Assembly (NCBI RefSeq): GCF_019711315.1
Contig: NZ_CP081294.1
Coordinates: 1,488,001-1,552,000 of the forward strand
Direction: 5' to 3'
Source: Qipengyuania gelatinilytica
GTDB taxonomy: Bacteria; Pseudomonadota; Alphaproteobacteria; Sphingomonadales; Sphingomonadaceae
Length of the DNA stretch: 64,000 nt
Translations under genes and position numbers: made by a program
Shown here: positions 41,337 to 50,225 of the stretch, piece by piece
How positions within the stretch are numbered: the stretch's first letter is position 1
Layout of the letters: the number at the start of each line of letters is the position of its first letter
The notes under the pieces: generated by a model
The model's input: the letters and a program-made list of their open reading frames with translations, nothing else
Databases searched by the model: none
Told to the model about the DNA's origin: nothing

Positions 41337-42005
41337 ATGGTATTCAGCAAGCGCAGGATCGAAACGCAGGAGGCGAAGCAGTTGCGCTCGCGCCGCCAGC
41401 AATTCGCTGCGCCGGGCGGAAGCCATGACAAGCTGGTCAAGTTCCTCGCCCGCACGCTGCCGATGGGCGTTGGCGTCGTCGCCGCGCTGATGGTGATTAC
41501 GCCCCTGAGCCCGCGCGGCGAGATCAGCTTCCTGCTCGACCGCAACGAAGTGGCCGTGATCACCGAGCGGCTGCGTGTCGACAATGCGCTCTACCGCGGA
41601 CAGGACGAACAGGGACGGCCCTTCTCGCTCACCGCTGGCGAAGCCGTCCAGAAATCGAGCGTGGAAGGCATCGTGCGGATGGACGATCTCGTCGCCCGCC
41701 TGCTGATGAACGACGGGCCTGCTCGCGTCGAAGCGCCGGGTGGGCAATATGACATCAACGAGGAAGTGGTCGCCATCAACGGCACCATGCGCATGGAAGC
41801 CGCCGATGGCTATCGCATGCGCGCGAGCGGCGTATCGCTCGACCTTGAGGCAAAGACACTCGAAGGCTCTGGCGGTGTCGAGGGCGCAGTGCCCGCGGGC
41901 ACTTTCAGCGCCAACCGGCTCGATGCCGACCTGACCGAACGCCGGATAACCCTGTCGGGCAATGCAAAACTGCGCATGGAACCCGGAAAGCTGAGGATGC
42001 CGTGA
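41337..42005 (+). CDS. lptC: LPS export ABC transporter periplasmic protein LptC
   Basis: 222-residue bitopic protein bridging LptB2FG and LptA. The N-terminus is basic and precedes one membrane helix (LPMGVGVVAALMVITPLSPR). The periplasmic part has the beta-jellyroll pattern LTAGEAVQ, INGTMRMEAADGYRMRASGVSLDLEAKTLEGSGGVEGAVPAGTFSANRL typical of LptC. Its stop overlaps the lptA ATG (TGATG), so the two Lpt components are coupled. Confidence 0.92.
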   Translation: MVFSKRRIETQEAKQLRSRRQQFAAPGGSHDKLVKFLARTLPMGVGVVAALMVITPLSPRGEISFLLDRNEVAVITERLRVDNALYRGQDEQGRPFSLTAGEAVQKSSVEGIVRMDDLVARLLMNDGPARVEAPGGQYDINEEVVAINGTMRMEAADGYRMRASGVSLDLEAKTLEGSGGVEGAVPAGTFSANRLDADLTERRITLSGNAKLRMEPGKLRMP

Positions 42006-42556
42006 TGAAAAGCCACGTCCCCACCATGATCAAGAGCGCCGCCGCAGGCTTTGCGCTTACCGCCGTGGCGCTGGGCGGCATCCAGCTGTCCGCGCAGGCG
42101 ATTGCAAGCCACAATTCGAACGCTCCGGTCAGTTTCGACGCCGGTCGCATCGAATTGCAGGACCGCCAGGACCGCGTCGTGCTTTCCGGTAATGTCATCA
42201 TCACGCAGGCAGGGCTGACGCTCAATGCCAACCGCACGATCGTCAATTATTCGGACGTGGGTACGCTGCAGATCCAGCGAATCATGGCCACCGGGGGCGT
42301 CAGCGTGACGCGCGGAAACGAGCGCGCGCAGGGCGATACGGCGGTCTACGACTTCAACCGCCGTATCATCACCATGGCGGGCAATGTGCGCCTCAACCGC
42401 GGCGGCGACACGCTCAATGGCGGCCGCCTCGTGATCGACCTTGCAAGCGGGGTGTCGAGCATCGACGGACGCTCGAGCGGCTCTTCCTCGGTGACGGGCG
42501 AGGGCAATTCCTCCAACGGCCGGGTCACGGGCACTTTCTCCGTTCCCGAGAACTGA
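42005..42556 (+). CDS. lptA: LPS transport periplasmic protein LptA (OstA-like)
   Basis: 183-residue periplasmic protein that forms the LPS bridge. The signal peptide extends to about residue 34 (ALGGIQLSAQAIA). The OstA_N pattern is clear: SFDAGRIELQDRQDRVVLSGNVIITQAGLTLNANRTIVNY, ATGGVSVTRGNERAQGDTAVYDFNRRIITMAGNVRLNRGGDTLNGGRLVIDLASG. A Ser/Gly/Asn-rich tail follows. ATG 42005 is preferred over the overlapping GTG 42002 because it gives the TGATG junction. The stop overlaps the next ATG in the same way. lptB is not in the window. Confidence 0.92.
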   Translation: MKSHVPTMIKSAAAGFALTAVALGGIQLSAQAIASHNSNAPVSFDAGRIELQDRQDRVVLSGNVIITQAGLTLNANRTIVNYSDVGTLQIQRIMATGGVSVTRGNERAQGDTAVYDFNRRIITMAGNVRLNRGGDTLNGGRLVIDLASGVSSIDGRSSGSSSVTGEGNSSNGRVTGTFSVPEN

Positions 42557-43722
42557 TGACCGGGACGGGCCAGCGCGCCCGGATCGGGCGGGCGCTGCTG
42601 GCGCTATGCGGGCACCGTTCCGCAGAATGCGCTTCGCTCTCGCAGGAAGACTGGCGCGATCTCGACCTGCTCGCCGAAGAGCACCGGTTGAAGCCCTTCC
42701 TCCACGGCAGGATATCGCGCGGGGAAATCGGAGGCGTTCCCGACATGATCGCCGCCGGATGGGCGGATGCGCACCGCGCCAACGGCATCGCGATCCTCGC
42801 CCAGCGGCGTGCCCTGCTCCAGATTGTGGGTCTCCTCGCGAAGGAGGACATCGCCGCCATCGCGCTCAAAGGCTCTGCGCTCGCATGGACGGTTTGGCCC
42901 GGCCCCGCAGAGCGCGTGATGCGGGACATCGACATACTGGTCGCCGAAGAAATGGCGCCGCGGGCCTACGAGCTTCTCGCGAAGGCTGGCTGGAGCGGAC
43001 CCGACTTCGATGTGACTGAACTGGGGCGTGCAGCCAGGGTGATGGCGCATATGCCCCCGCTGTATTCGCACGAAGGGGTGATGTGCGAACTTCACAGCCA
43101 CATCTGGGGAAGTGCACCGCTGCCGGGCGCGCCCATGCCCGAGGGTGACGACCGGCAGATCATGGCGCGCGCGCACCACGATGACAGGCTGGGGGCAGCC
43201 GTCCCTGCAGCCGAAGACATGCTGGTCCACCTGGTGGTCCACGCAGCCTGTTCGCATCTTCTCAACGTCGGCCCGATGGCACTCGTCGATGTCGATCTGT
43301 GGTGCGCGCAGCACCGCATCGACTGGGCCGGATTCTGGGAACGCGCCAGGCGCGAGCGATTCGACCGTCCGGCTGCCCTGATCTTCTCATTGGTCGATAG
43401 ATGGCGACGCCCGGGATTCCTCGCGGAAACATCATGTCCGCATGCCATCGAGGCCGAGATGCTCGACCAGACCGAATCGCTGCTGGTGCAGGACCTCGAT
43501 GCGCGCAAGGATGTCAGCGTTATCGCCTCTATGGCATCAAGGCGGTTGGGCGAAAGGCTCGGCCAGCATCCCCTGGACCGGGCCGAAGAAGACAGCGGTA
43601 TGTTCGCGCGCACGGCGCAGCTGGCGGGAAGGTCCCTCTCGCTCGCCAGAAGCATGCTCTCGCCGCAGACCCGCCGCAACGGGATGGCCACGGCGAAACT
43701 GCAGAAGTGGATGGAGGGCTAG
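42556..43722 (+). CDS. nucleotidyltransferase-fold family protein
   Basis: 388-residue protein of the uncharacterised nucleotidyltransferase family (PF14907-like). IAALKGSALAWTVWPGPAERVMRDIDILVAEE near residues 95-127 contains the DXD of a minimal nucleotidyltransferase site, and later helices (MLVHLVVHAACSHLL, VDVDLW) match the family. Related genes occur beside polysaccharide and peptide-modification clusters, so its coupling to lptCA (TGATG overlap) hints at an envelope-related transfer reaction; the substrate is unknown. It overlaps the convergent holA by 4 nt. Confidence 0.8.
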   Translation: MTGTGQRARIGRALLALCGHRSAECASLSQEDWRDLDLLAEEHRLKPFLHGRISRGEIGGVPDMIAAGWADAHRANGIAILAQRRALLQIVGLLAKEDIAAIALKGSALAWTVWPGPAERVMRDIDILVAEEMAPRAYELLAKAGWSGPDFDVTELGRAARVMAHMPPLYSHEGVMCELHSHIWGSAPLPGAPMPEGDDRQIMARAHHDDRLGAAVPAAEDMLVHLVVHAACSHLLNVGPMALVDVDLWCAQHRIDWAGFWERARRERFDRPAALIFSLVDRWRRPGFLAETSCPHAIEAEMLDQTESLLVQDLDARKDVSVIASMASRRLGERLGQHPLDRAEEDSGMFARTAQLAGRSLSLARSMLSPQTRRNGMATAKLQKWMEG

Positions 43723-44762
43723 CGGCGACCCGCGCCGGCGACGCGGGCAATGCCGGTCAGGCCTTGTGCCAGCAGCAATTCCGAAGACTGGCTGTTGGTC
43801 AGCAATTCGCGGTGCAGTTCGGTCAGGCGCAATGTCAGCCGGTCCAGCTTCGGGCCGCGCCAGCGCTGGACCTGCTCGGCGATCTCGCGCTCTTCCTTCC
43901 AGAATATGCCGAGCCGCGCCTTCTCGCCCTTGTCGAGATCCTGATAGCGGCGATTGCCCAGTGCAGCGGAAATCCGCGCCAGCTGGGCTGCGCGCCGTTC
44001 GACCGCCAGCAGCGTACCGACCGGATTGAGACCAACCTGTTTCATCCGCGCAATCTCGGCGGCAACCTTCGGTCCCTGCCCGGCAAGCACGGCGTTCACG
44101 AGGCTAGCAAAACCGTCTTCCTCGGTCGCGGCACCGATTGCGTCCAGATCTTCCATCGTTCCGGGCCGCGGCGATTGCGGGCTGGCATCGAGATAGGTGG
44201 CGAGCTTGGTCACTTCGCTCTGCGCGAGGCGGACATCGAGGCCGGCGGCACGGGCGATCCGCTCTGCCACGGCCCCGTCGAGGCGGACGCCGACGGCATC
44301 GCCCATGCCGCGCACGCTTTGCGTCACCGACCGCAAGTCGGGCGGGTAGAACATCGCCACCACCGCATCCTTGCGCTTTTCGAGCAGCTTGGCGGTGCGC
44401 GACTTGTCAGTGGCCGAAGTGGCGACGACGATCACCGGGCAAGCCCCGCCCGCGCCCATGTCGCCGGTTTCGAGCAGGGTCTTGAGCGCCTCGTGCGCCT
44501 CGTCTCCGGCAACGCGCGACCAGATGTGGCGCTTGTCCCCGAATAGCGAAGTCGAGCGGGCTTCGTCGCCCAGCTTCGCCGGATCGGCGCGCAGTTCCGC
44601 ACCGGGGATCTCGACCCGCTCGCCCGGTTCGGGGAGCATGGCGACGAGGTCGTTCGCGGCAGCGCTCGCGCCCGCTTCATCCTGTCCGCAGAAGAAGAAG
44701 ACCTTGCAGGTCTCCGCCGCGCCGCGCGCCTTGGCAGCGAAGTCGCGTCCGGTAAGTTTCAC
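43719..44762 (-). CDS. holA: DNA polymerase III subunit delta
   Basis: Clamp-loader subunit that opens the beta ring. The 347-residue protein has KVFFFCGQDEAGASAAANDL near the N-terminus, a P-loop-fold remnant as is normal for delta. Further features are the VIVVATSATDKSRTAKLLEKRKDAVVAMFYPPD block and a C-terminal helical domain (REIAEQVQRWRGPKLDRLTLRLTELHRELLTNS). It follows lptE with a 4-nt overlap, as in many alphaproteobacteria. Confidence 0.92.
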   Translation of the reverse strand: MKLTGRDFAAKARGAAETCKVFFFCGQDEAGASAAANDLVAMLPEPGERVEIPGAELRADPAKLGDEARSTSLFGDKRHIWSRVAGDEAHEALKTLLETGDMGAGGACPVIVVATSATDKSRTAKLLEKRKDAVVAMFYPPDLRSVTQSVRGMGDAVGVRLDGAVAERIARAAGLDVRLAQSEVTKLATYLDASPQSPRPGTMEDLDAIGAATEEDGFASLVNAVLAGQGPKVAAEIARMKQVGLNPVGTLLAVERRAAQLARISAALGNRRYQDLDKGEKARLGIFWKEEREIAEQVQRWRGPKLDRLTLRLTELHRELLTNSQSSELLLAQGLTGIARVAGAGRR

Positions 44763-45244
44763 TGGTCCCGCAGCGTCAGCGCGACGCGGGTCACGATGCG
44801 ATCGGCGATTTCGCGAGACAGGTTTTCGAGCGCGGACTGTTCGGCGGCAATCGTTGCATATTCGCTCGACACCACGTCGATACCGGCGTCGGTCCCTTCG
44901 GTCGCGTCGAGCAGGATTTCACCGGTGGCGGCATCGACCAGCTGGTAGCGCGCGCGCAAGGTACGTCGCTCGCGGCTGACCGTATCGTCGGCGAGGACGG
45001 CCAGCCCTTCGAGACTGTCGTCCAGCCGGACATCGAGACGGTAGCGCGGGCTCGCGACACCGGCTGCACCCAATTTGTCGACCAGCGCATTGCGCACCAG
45101 CCATCCGGCCTTGCCCGCAATGGGCGGAACATCGACGGCTGCCAGCCCCTGAGCCACCTCGCCGCTGCCGCCGCCAGCATACATGGGCGAAAGCCCGCAT
45201 GCCGAGAGCGAAAGGGCGGAAGCAAGGGTCAGGAGAATGCGCAT
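44759..45244 (-). CDS. lptE: LPS-assembly lipoprotein LptE
   Basis: 161-residue outer-membrane lipoprotein that plugs LptD. The lipobox is LSAC with the lipidated Cys at 16, followed by GLSPMYAGG, which is common to alphaproteobacterial LptE. Later strands (RYRLDVRLDDSLEGLAVLADDTVSRERRTLRARYQLVDAATGEIL) and a closing helix (LENLSREIADRIVTRVALTL) complete the fold. It sits between leuS (TGATG overlap) and holA (4-nt overlap). Confidence 0.92.
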   Translation of the reverse strand: MRILLTLASALSLSACGLSPMYAGGGSGEVAQGLAAVDVPPIAGKAGWLVRNALVDKLGAAGVASPRYRLDVRLDDSLEGLAVLADDTVSRERRTLRARYQLVDAATGEILLDATEGTDAGIDVVSSEYATIAAEQSALENLSREIADRIVTRVALTLRDQ

Positions 45245-47757
45245 CAGGTGACGATATTCACCAATCTGTCGGGCACGACAATGACCTTGCGGATTTCTGC
45301 ACCGTCGAGCGAGCGCTGCACCTTTTCCGATGCGAGCGCCATCGCTTCGAGGTCTTCCTTCGACGCGCCCTTGGGCGCGGTCAAAGTGTCGCGCAGCTTG
45401 CCCTTATGCTGGACGGCGATGGTGACCTCGTCCTCGACCAGCAGCGCCGGATCGACTTGCGGCCATGCAGCATCGGCCACCATGCCGCTCTCGCCAAGCG
45501 ATGCCCATGCCTCTTCGGCAAGGTGCGGCATCATCGGCGCGACCATCTGCACGAGGCTGCGGATCGCATGGCTCCGGCTGGCCGAAGGCGCGGCTTTCTC
45601 GACGGCGCCGGTCAGTTCGTAGATGCGCGCGACGGCCTTGTTGAAACCGAGAGCCTCGATGTCCTCCGCAACGGCAGCGATCGTCTGGTGCGTCTTGCGC
45701 GCGAGCGCCTTGTCCTCGCCTTCAGCGCCAGCGTCATAGGCCGCGAAGAGGCGCCACAACCGGTGAACGAAGCGCGAGCAGCCTTCGATGCCTGCTTCGG
45801 ACCAGGGAAGGTCGCGCTCGGGCGGGCTGTCGGACAGCATGAACCAGCGAACCGCGTCGGCGCCGTAAGAGTCGATGATCGTGTCGGGGTCGACGACGTT
45901 CTTCTTCGACTTCGACATCTTGATGACGCGGCCGATTCCGACCTCTCCGCCATCATCCTTGAGCAGGGCGCGTTCGGCCTCGCGGCTGATTTCGTCGGGC
46001 GCGTAATAGACGGTCTTGCCGCCTTCCTTGCGGCTGTAGGTCTCGTGCGTCACCATGCCCTGCGTGAACAGGGAGGCGAAGGGCTCCTTCACGTCGATCT
46101 GGCCCATATGCGCGAGAGCGCGCGTCCAGAAACGGGCGTAGAGCAGGTGCAGGATCGCGTGCTCGATACCGCCGATATATTGTTCGACCGGCATCCACTT
46201 GGCGACTTCTTCCGCATCGAAAGGCTTGTCGGCAGGCTGGCTGGCGAACCGCAGGAAGTACCACGAACTGTCGACGAAGGTGTCGAGCGTATCGGTCTCG
46301 CGCTCCGCCTTGCCGCCGCACTTGGGGCAATCGACATGCTTCCACGTCGCGTGGCGCAGCAGCGGGTTGCCCGGCGTCTGGAAATCGACGTCCTCGGGCA
46401 GGGTGATCGGGAGGCTGTCCTTGGGCGCCGGCACCACGCCGCAGGCATCGCAGTGGATGAAGGGGATGGGCGTGCCCCAGTACCGCTGGCGCGAAACGCC
46501 CCAGTCGCGCAGGCGCCAGACGGTCTTGCCTTCACCCCGGCCCTGTTCCTCGATGCGGCGGATGATCTCGCGCTTGGCATCCTCGACCTCCATCCCGTCG
46601 AGGAAATCCGAATTGACGATAACCCCGTCGCCCGCCTCGGCCTCGCCGTCGAAGGGTTTGCTGGCATCCTCGACGCTTGGCGCGACGACGCGCGGGATCG
46701 GCAGGCCGTATTTGGTCGCAAACTCGAAGTCGCGCTGGTCATGGCCCGGGACCGCCATGATCGCGCCGGTGCCGTAATCCATCAGCACGAAGTTCGCGAT
46801 ATAGACGGGCAGGTCCGCTCCGGTGAACGGATGCTTCGCCGTGATGCCGGTGTCGAAACCGAGCTTCTCAGCAGTCTCCAGTTCGGCAGCGGTCGTGCCG
46901 CCCTTCTTGCACTCGGCAATGAAGGCTCGGGCCGCGTCGCTGTCGATCGCTTGCGCAACCGGATGGTCGGCGGCGACCGCAACGAAGCTCGCGCCGAAAA
47001 TGGTATCCGGACGCGTGGTGTAGACGGGCAGCTTTTCGCCATTCGACAGGTCGAAGCTGAACTCCAGCCCCTTGGATTTGCCGATCCAGTTTTCCTGCAT
47101 CAGCCGGACCTTGTCAGGCCAGTTCTCCAGGCTGCCGAGACCTTCGAGCAGTTCCTCGGCGAAGTCGGTGATTTTGAGGAACCACTGGTTGAGCTTGCGC
47201 TTCTCGACCTCGGCGCCCGAGCGCCAACCCTTGCCGTCGATCACCTGCTCGTTGGCGAGCACGGTCATGTCGACCGGGTCCCAATTGACCTCGCTTTCCT
47301 TGCGGTAGACGAGGCCGGCTTCGTACAGGTCGATGAAGAGCGCCTGTTCGTGGCCGTAATAGTCCGGCTCGCAGGTCGCCAGCTCCCTGGACCAGTCGAG
47401 CGCGAAGCCGAGGCGCTTCAACTGCGCCTTCATGTGTTCGATATTGTCGCGCGTCCAGCCGCCCGGATGCACGCCCTTTTCCATCGCGGCGTTTTCCGCC
47501 GGCATGCCGAAGGCGTCCCAGCCCATCGGGTGGAGCACTTCGTGCCCGGTCGCCTTCTTGTAGCGCGCAAGTACGTCGCCCATGGTATAATTGCGCACGT
47601 GGCCGATATGGATGCGCCCGCTGGGATAGGGGAACATCTCGAGCACGTAGCTCTTGGGCTTGTCGGAATTGCTGTCGGCGCGGAAAGTCTGCGCCTCGTC
47701 CCACGCGGACTGCCAGCGAGCATCGGCCGAAGCCGGATCGAAACGGGTATCACTCAT
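45244..47757 (-). CDS. leuS: leucyl-tRNA synthetase
   Basis: Charges tRNA-Leu. The 837-residue class I synthetase has the HIGH motif in [17 protein letters not shown] near residue 46, an editing (CP1) domain with [13 protein letters not shown], a Cys-containing segment (CDACG ... CPKCGG) that may bind zinc, and [13 protein letters not shown] near 614. The C-terminal anticodon domain ends in [16 protein letters not shown], typical of LeuS. It lies in the DUF3576-leuS-lptE-holA operon, 58 nt after DUF3576. Confidence 0.98.
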   Translation of the reverse strand: MSDTRFDPASADARWQSAWDEAQTFRADSNSDKPKSYVLEMFPYPSGRIHIGHVRNYTMGDVLARYKKATGHEVLHPMGWDAFGMPAENAAMEKGVHPGGWTRDNIEHMKAQLKRLGFALDWSRELATCEPDYYGHEQALFIDLYEAGLVYRKESEVNWDPVDMTVLANEQVIDGKGWRSGAEVEKRKLNQWFLKITDFAEELLEGLGSLENWPDKVRLMQENWIGKSKGLEFSFDLSNGEKLPVYTTRPDTIFGASFVAVAADHPVAQAIDSDAARAFIAECKKGGTTAAELETAEKLGFDTGITAKHPFTGADLPVYIANFVLMDYGTGAIMAVPGHDQRDFEFATKYGLPIPRVVAPSVEDASKPFDGEAEAGDGVIVNSDFLDGMEVEDAKREIIRRIEEQGRGEGKTVWRLRDWGVSRQRYWGTPIPFIHCDACGVVPAPKDSLPITLPEDVDFQTPGNPLLRHATWKHVDCPKCGGKAERETDTLDTFVDSSWYFLRFASQPADKPFDAEEVAKWMPVEQYIGGIEHAILHLLYARFWTRALAHMGQIDVKEPFASLFTQGMVTHETYSRKEGGKTVYYAPDEISREAERALLKDDGGEVGIGRVIKMSKSKKNVVDPDTIIDSYGADAVRWFMLSDSPPERDLPWSEAGIEGCSRFVHRLWRLFAAYDAGAEGEDKALARKTHQTIAAVAEDIEALGFNKAVARIYELTGAVEKAAPSASRSHAIRSLVQMVAPMMPHLAEEAWASLGESGMVADAAWPQVDPALLVEDEVTIAVQHKGKLRDTLTAPKGASKEDLEAMALASEKVQRSLDGAEIRKVIVVPDRLVNIVT

Positions 47758-47815
47758 GTGGATGCCTGTAAGGATTTCAGGCGCGAATGGAACCCGCTTC
47801 GCGCGGGGGAGGCGC

Positions 47816-48268
47816 CTAGTTTTCGGCGATCGCCTGGCGGCGCAGTTCGCGGGCCTTGGTCAGGATGATGTCTTCCAGCTTCTGGACCGTGGCGGCCTGT
47901 ACCGGGGCATCGACCCAGTTACCGGCCTGGTTGACCTGGCGGCTGGCAGCGACACGCAGCGCATCGGCGCGCAGGTCGGTGTCGAGGATAGTGATGGTCA
48001 TCTTGACCCGCTCGCCCGCATTGCCCGGATTGGCATACCAGTCGGTCACGATCACGCCGCCGGCGCTGTCGGCCTGGAGCAGCGGCGCGAAGCTGACGGT
48101 TTCGAGCGAAGCGCGCCAGAGGTAGGAGTTCACGCCGATGGTCGAGACCTGCGCGGCCGCAAGATCGGCACGCGGACGGTCGTTGCTGCCACATGCCGCA
48201 AGCCCGAGACTGGCCAGCGCAACGGCGGCGACGGCGAGGGGGCGATTGAGATTACGGATTGCGGTCAT
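47816..48268 (-). CDS. DUF3576 lipoprotein
   Basis: 150-residue lipoprotein, lipobox LAAC with Cys 26. The DUF3576 core is visible: INVSY-like [60 protein letters not shown] and a terminal helix. Function is unknown. It is the first gene of the operon with leuS, lptE and holA, a conserved alphaproteobacterial order that suggests a link with outer-membrane biogenesis. Confidence 0.9.
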   Translation of the reverse strand: MTAIRNLNRPLAVAAVALASLGLAACGSNDRPRADLAAAQVSTIGVNSYLWRASLETVSFAPLLQADSAGGVIVTDWYANPGNAGERVKMTITILDTDLRADALRVAASRQVNQAGNWVDAPVQAATVQKLEDIILTKARELRRQAIAEN

Positions 48269-48584
48269 GAACGGTCCTTGGATCCTTTAGGTGCTGCGGC
48301 TCTATAAAGCCTCGGCGCACAGGGGCAAGTTCTGCCTGCGCGCAGGACCGGCATAGACGCCTGCCGCGCGTGAACCGTCGCTTAATCGGACGCCTTCTGT
48401 GTGCCGCGAGCAACACCCCGAACCGTATCGGGCTGCGCCCTGTGGAAAAGCTTCCATTCGTCGCACACGGGGCCTAGGGTAAGGCACTGGTCCGGAGTCG
48501 TTTTTACTCCATTCTGGAACCATTAATCGGGCAGTCGCCTTTATGGGTGATCGATCCGGCAAGAACTGGGGAAGAGGCACACCA
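48269..48584. other. 316-nt divergent intergenic region without a gene
   Basis: No coding frame with sensible composition is seen. It should hold the promoters of the DUF3576-leuS operon and of the secreted-protein gene at 48585. The only structures noticed are a small inverted repeat, GGAGT / ACTCC around CGTTTTT (48494-48510), and several GC-rich short repeats. I cannot place -35/-10 boxes reliably. Confidence 0.6.
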
Positions 48585-49352
48585 ATGAGCAAGACGTCGC
48601 ACAGCAAGGGCAAGGGACGGTTCGCGCCGGCCGTGCTGGCTGTCGCCGGTCTCGCTTTCGCCATGCCTGCTGCGGTTTTCGCCGTGAGCACTCCGGCCGC
48701 CACGCCGATTGCCGAATCGATCGAATTCCTTCCCTTCACACCTGCCGGGGCCGACCCGCAGCTCGCGCGCAGGGTTGCCGAAGTCATCGGCAAAGACGCC
48801 CTCCGCTTCACTCCGGCAAGCAAGCCGCGCGTGACTGGGGAGCGCACCGTCAACTTCGCCGTTCGCGTCGACGATGCGACCGCGCGCTCGATTTCGGGTC
48901 GCAGCGCGCCCGATGCAGTGACTCTCGCGACGCCTGAAGCGGTCAATCCGATTGCCGGTACGCGCTACAACCTCGGCATTGCGCGCGGCTTCCAGAGCTT
49001 CGCCCAGCCGACCCGCACCTCGCCTTCGGTGGCGGCAGGTGTCCGCGACAGTGTTCGCGACATCGCCATGCCTGATCTGTCGACCTTCGACAGCGGCGAA
49101 GATCGCAGCAAGCCGAGCCGTTTCCAGTCTCGGATCGCCCTCGAACAGCGCGACCGTGCCGGCAGCACTCCGCGCACGATCCAGGGCGCAGGTTCGCAGC
49201 AGGTCGACCTTGGCGGCTCCTATCGTCTCAGCCGCAACCTCGACGTGACCGCCGGTGTGCGCCTGTCGCAGGAGCGTGACCGTCTCACCCCGCTTACCGA
49301 CGGGGTCGAGGATGACCAGGCAGTCTACGTGGGAACGCAGATCCGCTTCTGA
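48585..49352 (+). CDS. secreted protein with outer-membrane-like C-terminus, unknown function
   Basis: 255-residue protein with a signal peptide ([23 protein letters not shown]). The middle is a polar, low-complexity region without recognisable domain (ARRVAEVIGKDALRFTPASKP, TLATPEAVNPIAGTRYNLGIARGFQSF). The last 55 residues alternate like amphipathic beta-strands (QQVDLGGSYRLSRNLDVTAG, VRLSQERDRL, QAVYVGTQIRF) and end in Phe, the usual BamA-recognition terminus. There are too few strands for a monomeric barrel. ATG 48585 follows GGGAAGAGG. I do not recognise a family. Confidence 0.7.
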   Translation: MSKTSHSKGKGRFAPAVLAVAGLAFAMPAAVFAVSTPAATPIAESIEFLPFTPAGADPQLARRVAEVIGKDALRFTPASKPRVTGERTVNFAVRVDDATARSISGRSAPDAVTLATPEAVNPIAGTRYNLGIARGFQSFAQPTRTSPSVAAGVRDSVRDIAMPDLSTFDSGEDRSKPSRFQSRIALEQRDRAGSTPRTIQGAGSQQVDLGGSYRLSRNLDVTAGVRLSQERDRLTPLTDGVEDDQAVYVGTQIRF

Positions 49353-49405
49353 TCCGGCCCGACAGCCAGCCTTTCACAGCATGAACAAATTGTCCGGCCT
49401 TCCGT

Positions 49406-49427
49406 CGGCGCATTTGCCTTTGCGCCG
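49406..49427. promoter_or_regulatory. 7-bp inverted repeat upstream of phaB
   Basis: CGGCGCA (49406-49412) and TGCGCCG (49421-49427) are perfect arms around 8 nt. It is 54 nt after the previous stop and 61 nt before the phaB start. There is no T-run, so an operator is as likely as a weak terminator. A further GGCGCATA half-copy follows at 49438. Confidence 0.45.
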
Positions 49428-49456
49428 TCACTATTTGGCGCATAGGGTCCCGCCTA

Positions 49457-49469
49457 TTCCGTAACGGAA
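49457..49469. promoter_or_regulatory. 13-bp perfect palindrome immediately before the phaB ribosome binding site
   Basis: TTCCGTAACGGAA is perfectly symmetrical about the central A. It ends 3-4 nt before the Shine-Dalgarno region (ATAGGAG, 49473-49479) of phaB. Such a position suits a repressor operator or an mRNA element. The regulator is unknown, and the site does not resemble the CTGC-N3-GCAG motif found elsewhere in the window. Confidence 0.5.
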
Positions 49470-49487
49470 ATTATAGGAGAATCGATT

Positions 49488-50213
49488 ATGGGCCGTGTTG
49501 CCATCGTCACTGGAGGAACCCGCGGGATCGGCCGCGCTATTTGCGAACGCCTGCGCGACGAACGCGATTGCACGGTCATTGCAAATTATGCGGGCAATGA
49601 CGAGGCGGCTCGGAAGTTCACCGAGGAAACCGGCATCCCGACCGTAAAGTTCGACGTCGGCGATTTCGATGCGGTGCAGGCGGCCTGCAAGCAGGTCGAG
49701 GAAGAGCACGGCCCGATCGAGATCGTGGTCAACAACGCCGGCATCACGCGCGACGGCACGCTCCTCAAGATGAGCTACGAAGACTGGGACGCGGTCATGC
49801 GCACCAACCTCGGCGGCTGCTTCAACATGGCCAAGGCGGTCTTCGCCGGCATGAAGGAGCGCGGCTGGGGCCGCATCGTCAACATCGGTTCGATCAACGG
49901 TCAGGCAGGCCAGTACGGCCAGGTCAATTACGCCGCTGCGAAAAGCGGCATCCACGGTTTCACCAAGGCGCTTGCGCAGGAAGGCGCCCGCTTCGGTATC
50001 ACCGTGAATGCCATTGCTCCGGGCTATATCGACACCGACATGGTGGCCGCCGTGCCCGAGCCGGTGCTGGAAAAGATCGTCGCCAAGATCCCCGTCGGCC
50101 GTCTCGGCAAGGCCAGCGAAATCGCCCGCGGCGTCAGCTTCCTCGTGTCGGAACATGGCGAATTCGTCACCGGCTCGACCATGAGCATCAACGGCGGCCA
50201 GCACATGTACTGA
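49488..50213 (+). CDS. phaB: acetoacetyl-CoA reductase
   Basis: NADPH-dependent reductase producing (R)-3-hydroxybutyryl-CoA for polyhydroxybutyrate. The 241-residue SDR has TGGTRGIG near residue 8, NNAG near 83, the catalytic Ser in NIGSINGQAGQYGQVNY and YxxxK (YAAAK). NGGQHMY at the C-terminus, GQYGQVNYAAAKSGIHGFTKALAQE and RDGTLLKMSYEDWDAVMRTNL are PhaB-type rather than FabG-type signatures. The start is supported by TAGGAG. No phaA or phaC is adjacent; a thiolase and an R-hydratase lie about 18 kb away. Confidence 0.9.
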   Translation: MGRVAIVTGGTRGIGRAICERLRDERDCTVIANYAGNDEAARKFTEETGIPTVKFDVGDFDAVQAACKQVEEEHGPIEIVVNNAGITRDGTLLKMSYEDWDAVMRTNLGGCFNMAKAVFAGMKERGWGRIVNIGSINGQAGQYGQVNYAAAKSGIHGFTKALAQEGARFGITVNAIAPGYIDTDMVAAVPEPVLEKIVAKIPVGRLGKASEIARGVSFLVSEHGEFVTGSTMSINGGQHMY

Positions 50214-50225
50214 GGATGCGGTCGG

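Noticed and set aside
45199..47868. 889-codon open frame antisense to leuS
   Set aside because: Longer than leuS itself but composition is typical of the complementary frame; leuS has all catalytic motifs.
49353..49487. A fourth copy of the ATGCTGCAATGC palindrome before phaB
   Set aside because: I looked because phaB is the obvious PHB gene, but no CTGC element exists in its upstream region.
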